Source: an uncultured Halomicronema sp. (GTDB lineage Bacteria > Cyanobacteriota > Cyanobacteriia > Phormidesmidales > Phormidesmidaceae). From it: a stretch of DNA of 6,622 bases. Below, piece after piece: positions 4,952-6,622 of the stretch. The notes below the pieces were generated by a model. It saw only the letters and a program-made list of their open reading frames with translations, searched no databases and was not told the origin of the DNA. Position 1 is the first letter of the stretch. Each line of letters starts with the position of its first letter. The DNA lies in assembly GCA_937897665.1 (NCBI GenBank), contig CALCPB010000144.1, positions 1-6,622 of the forward strand, given 5' to 3'. A program made the position numbers and the translations under genes.

Positions 4952-6520
4952 ATGACCCCCGGCTCACGCATTACCCAAAACGGTCAATCACAAAACGGGC
5001 ACCTGTCTAACGGCCGGATGCAAAACGGTCAGGCCCCGCCGCCCCCACCGCCGTCAGCCCCGCTGCCGAATTCGCCTAACTTTGAGCGCTCGGTCATTTT
5101 GCGGCAGTCACCCCGCTGGGCGCGCTATGTCGTGTGGGGGATTGTCGGCGTTACGGTTTCTACCGTGACTTGGGCCTGCCTCGCCAAAATCGAAGAGGCG
5201 ATTCCGGCTCAAGGCAAGCTCGAACCAGAAGGGGTCGTACAGCCGGTGCAGGCACCTGTGGGCGGCGTTGTCGAAGAGATTCGGATCAATGAAGGCGAGA
5301 GCGTTGAGCAGGGAGATGTGCTGGTCACCCTTGATCCCAAGGCCACCGAAGCACAGCTAGAAGCGCTGCAAGAGGTGCGCGATAGCCTGGTAGAAGAAAA
5401 CGATTACTATCGGTCGCAATTGAGCCCAGATCCCGAACTGGAGGGAGCGCCAACAACGGTGGCACCAGAGGTGGCGCGCCTGACCAGCAACCGCGTGGCT
5501 TTGGTCGAAGAGAACGAACTGTATCGGGCGATTCTCCGGGGGGATTTAACCGCAGCCAACCTATCGCCGCGCCAGCGCCAGCGCGTGCAAACGTCACTTG
5601 GCGACATCAATTCCCAACTGGAGATCAATCGGCTCGAAATTGAGCAGCTGTCCAAACAGCTAGATCAAGTGCGAGTGCAATTGAATAACGCCATTCAAGC
5701 ACTATCGGTCGAGCAAGAGATTTTGGGCCGAATCGAACCGTTGGTCGAACAGGGCGGCATCTCCGAGCTGCAGGGGTTGCGCCAAGCGCAAGAGGTCAAT
5801 AACCGCCAAACTGAAGTCAATAGTCTGCAAGAAGAGCAGCAGCGCCTCATACTCGCGATCGATCAGGCGCAAGAAGAACTGCGCCGCACCTCCGTCGTCT
5901 CGAACGAAGAACTGCTGGAGCGCATCGCCGCTAACGATAACCAGATCGCTAACATCGACAGCCAGCTGACCAAGGTGGTGGTGGATAACGAAAAGCAGCT
6001 AGAAGAAATTACTGGCCAAGTCAGCCAGCTAGAGTTTGCGCTGGAAAATCAGGAACTTAGGGCTCCCCTCGATGGCCAAGTCTTTAACCTGAGGGCCAAC
6101 CAGCCGGGCTACGTTGCCAACGCTACCGAGCCCATTTTAGAAATCGTGCCCAATGACACGCTGGTGGCTCGGGTGTTTGTGACCAACCGCGATATCGGTT
6201 TTGTCACGCAGCGGTTTAGCGACAGCGGCGAACCGCTGAAAGTAGACGTCCGAATTGACTCATTTCCCTTTAGTGAATTTGGCGATGTCGAAGGTACCGT
6301 CATTCACATTGGTTCAGACGCCTTGCCTCCCGACGAAATCAACCCGTTCTATCGCTTTCCGGTCGAAATTGAGCTAGAGACCCAATCTCTGAGTGAAACT
6401 TTGCCATTGCAGTCGGGCATGTCAGTGACCGCCAACATCAAACTGCGCAAGCGTCGCGTCATCACGATGCTGAGCGATCTCTTCGTGCGCAAAATTGATA
6501 GCCTGCGTTCAGGCGGCTAG
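4952..6520 (+). CDS. HlyD-family type I secretion membrane-fusion protein
   Basis: This 522-residue periplasmic adaptor would link the upstream ABC exporter to a TolC-like outer-membrane channel. It has a short cytoplasmic N-terminus (1-57) with Asn-Gly repeats and a Pro run at 29-34, then one membrane helix (about 58-78). The first lipoyl half-motif follows (about 97-128, APVGGVVEEIRINEGESVEQGDV in part), then a long helical coiled-coil hairpin rich in Gln, Glu and Leu (about 130-362). The second lipoyl half (about 369-400, LRAPLDGQVFNL) and a beta-barrel region (about 403-497, with PLQSGMSVTANIKL) come next, and the protein ends in the basic tail DLFVRKIDSLRSGG. Domain order and length are normal for the family. 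It starts 71 bp after the exporter stop with a good Shine-Dalgarno and no intervening terminator, so co-transcription is likely. The pair resembles Synechocystis Sll1180/Sll1181, reported to take part in S-layer protein export. No TolC or substrate gene is in the window. Family assignment is firm; the cargo is unknown. Confidence 0.94.
   Translation: MTPGSRITQNGQSQNGHLSNGRMQNGQAPPPPPPSAPLPNSPNFERSVILRQSPRWARYVVWGIVGVTVSTVTWACLAKIEEAIPAQGKLEPEGVVQPVQAPVGGVVEEIRINEGESVEQGDVLVTLDPKATEAQLEALQEVRDSLVEENDYYRSQLSPDPELEGAPTTVAPEVARLTSNRVALVEENELYRAILRGDLTAANLSPRQRQRVQTSLGDINSQLEINRLEIEQLSKQLDQVRVQLNNAIQALSVEQEILGRIEPLVEQGGISELQGLRQAQEVNNRQTEVNSLQEEQQRLILAIDQAQEELRRTSVVSNEELLERIAANDNQIANIDSQLTKVVVDNEKQLEEITGQVSQLEFALENQELRAPLDGQVFNLRANQPGYVANATEPILEIVPNDTLVARVFVTNRDIGFVTQRFSDSGEPLKVDVRIDSFPFSEFGDVEGTVIHIGSDALPPDEINPFYRFPVEIELETQSLSETLPLQSGMSVTANIKLRKRRVITMLSDLFVRKIDSLRSGG
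4976..5031 (+). repeat. Imperfect repeats coding Asn-Gly units at the HlyD N-terminus
   Basis: CAAAACGGTCA occurs at 4976-4986 and 5021-5031, and a close variant CAAAACGGGC at 4991-5000. A diverged AACGG unit lies at 5009-5013. They encode QNG, QNG and QNG with an SNG between, spaced 5, 9 and 15 residues apart. This looks like local repeat expansion in a disordered cytoplasmic tail. Confidence 0.55.
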
Positions 6521-6542
6521 GGGCAATGTTCGAATAAAGCAA

Positions 6543-6622
6543 CGGAAGCGGAGGGATTCGAACCCTCGAGGGAGGTTACACCCCCTACATCCTTGGCAGG
6601 GAGGCGCGTTCAACCGCACCTC
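6543..6622 (-). tRNA. Class II (serine-type) tRNA, 3' part, anticodon loop reads GCC
   Basis: Read on the minus strand this is the last ~80 nt of a tRNA; the 5' acceptor strand and start of the D-arm lie beyond the right edge. T-arm: GAGGG, loop TTCGAAT, CCCTC (6567-6551). Acceptor 3' strand CGCTTCC (6550-6544) and discriminator G at 6543; CCA is not encoded, as is common in cyanobacteria. The long variable arm (6587-6568) has a 6 bp stem AGGGGG/CTCCCT with one G-U pair. D-loop GGTTGAA, G73 and the CGCTTCCG end are typical of tRNA-Ser. The anticodon loop is CTGCCAA (6599-6593), giving anticodon GCC (6597-6595), which would read glycine GGC/GGU rather than serine. The anticodon stem CCTCC/GGATG has a C-U mismatch at the second pair (28-42). 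Serine tRNAs with anticodon GCU have the loop CTGCTAA, one base different. It is either a degenerate tRNA-Ser(GCU) copy or an unusual glycine-decoding serine-type tRNA. It is convergent with the adaptor gene, 22 bp away. Confidence 0.8.

Noticed and set aside
6521..6622. Genomic-island attachment site at the tRNA gene
   Set aside because: tRNA 3' ends are common integration sites, but no duplicated 3' segment, integrase or boundary is visible in the window.
1..6622. CRISPR array, insertion sequence or phage genes
   Set aside because: No regularly spaced direct repeats, transposase motifs or terminal inverted repeats were found anywhere in the window.

Overview
The window is cyanobacterial chromosomal DNA. 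Three things support this: the 5' part of psbA (photosystem II D1 protein) at the left edge, four copies of the cyanobacterial HIP1 palindrome GCGATCGC, and a secretion ABC exporter with a cyclic-nucleotide-domain-like N-terminus of the kind seen in cyanobacteria. A 3' tRNA end without an encoded CCA fits as well. I cannot assign a genus.

Layout, left to right. Positions 1-352 (minus) hold the first 117 codons of psbA, running off the left edge. Positions 353-541 are a 189 bp AT-rich divergent promoter region with a cluster of TAAC/GTTA palindromes. Positions 542-1231 (plus) hold a TetR-family regulator whose reading frame is intact except for one in-frame TAG at 788-790, directly after the DNA-binding domain. 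Positions 1232-1898 are about 670 bp with no gene I can support, but with several hairpins, the best at 1769-1802. Positions 1899-4880 (plus) hold a 993-residue HlyB/peptidase-type type I secretion ABC exporter. Positions 4952-6520 (plus) hold its HlyD-type membrane-fusion partner, 71 bp downstream and probably in the same operon. Positions 6543-6622 (minus) hold the 3' part of a class II tRNA gene, convergent with the hlyD-type gene and running off the right edge.

How the parts work together. The exporter and adaptor would form the inner-membrane part of a type I secretion system, completed by a TolC-like outer-membrane channel encoded elsewhere. The exporter's C39 domain appears to lack all three catalytic residues and its cNMP-like fold lacks the usual phosphate-binding residues, so both probably dock or regulate rather than cleave or sense cNMP. 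The divergent tetR and psbA genes share a palindrome-rich region that looks like an operator cluster, suggesting that the regulator (now interrupted) once controlled itself and perhaps psbA.

The most unusual item is the tRNA at the right edge. It has a serine-type body (long variable arm, G73, serine-like acceptor 3' strand and D-loop), but its anticodon loop reads GCC, a glycine anticodon, and its anticodon stem carries one mismatch. It may be a degenerate tRNA-Ser(GCU) or a tRNA-Ser-like molecule decoding glycine codons.
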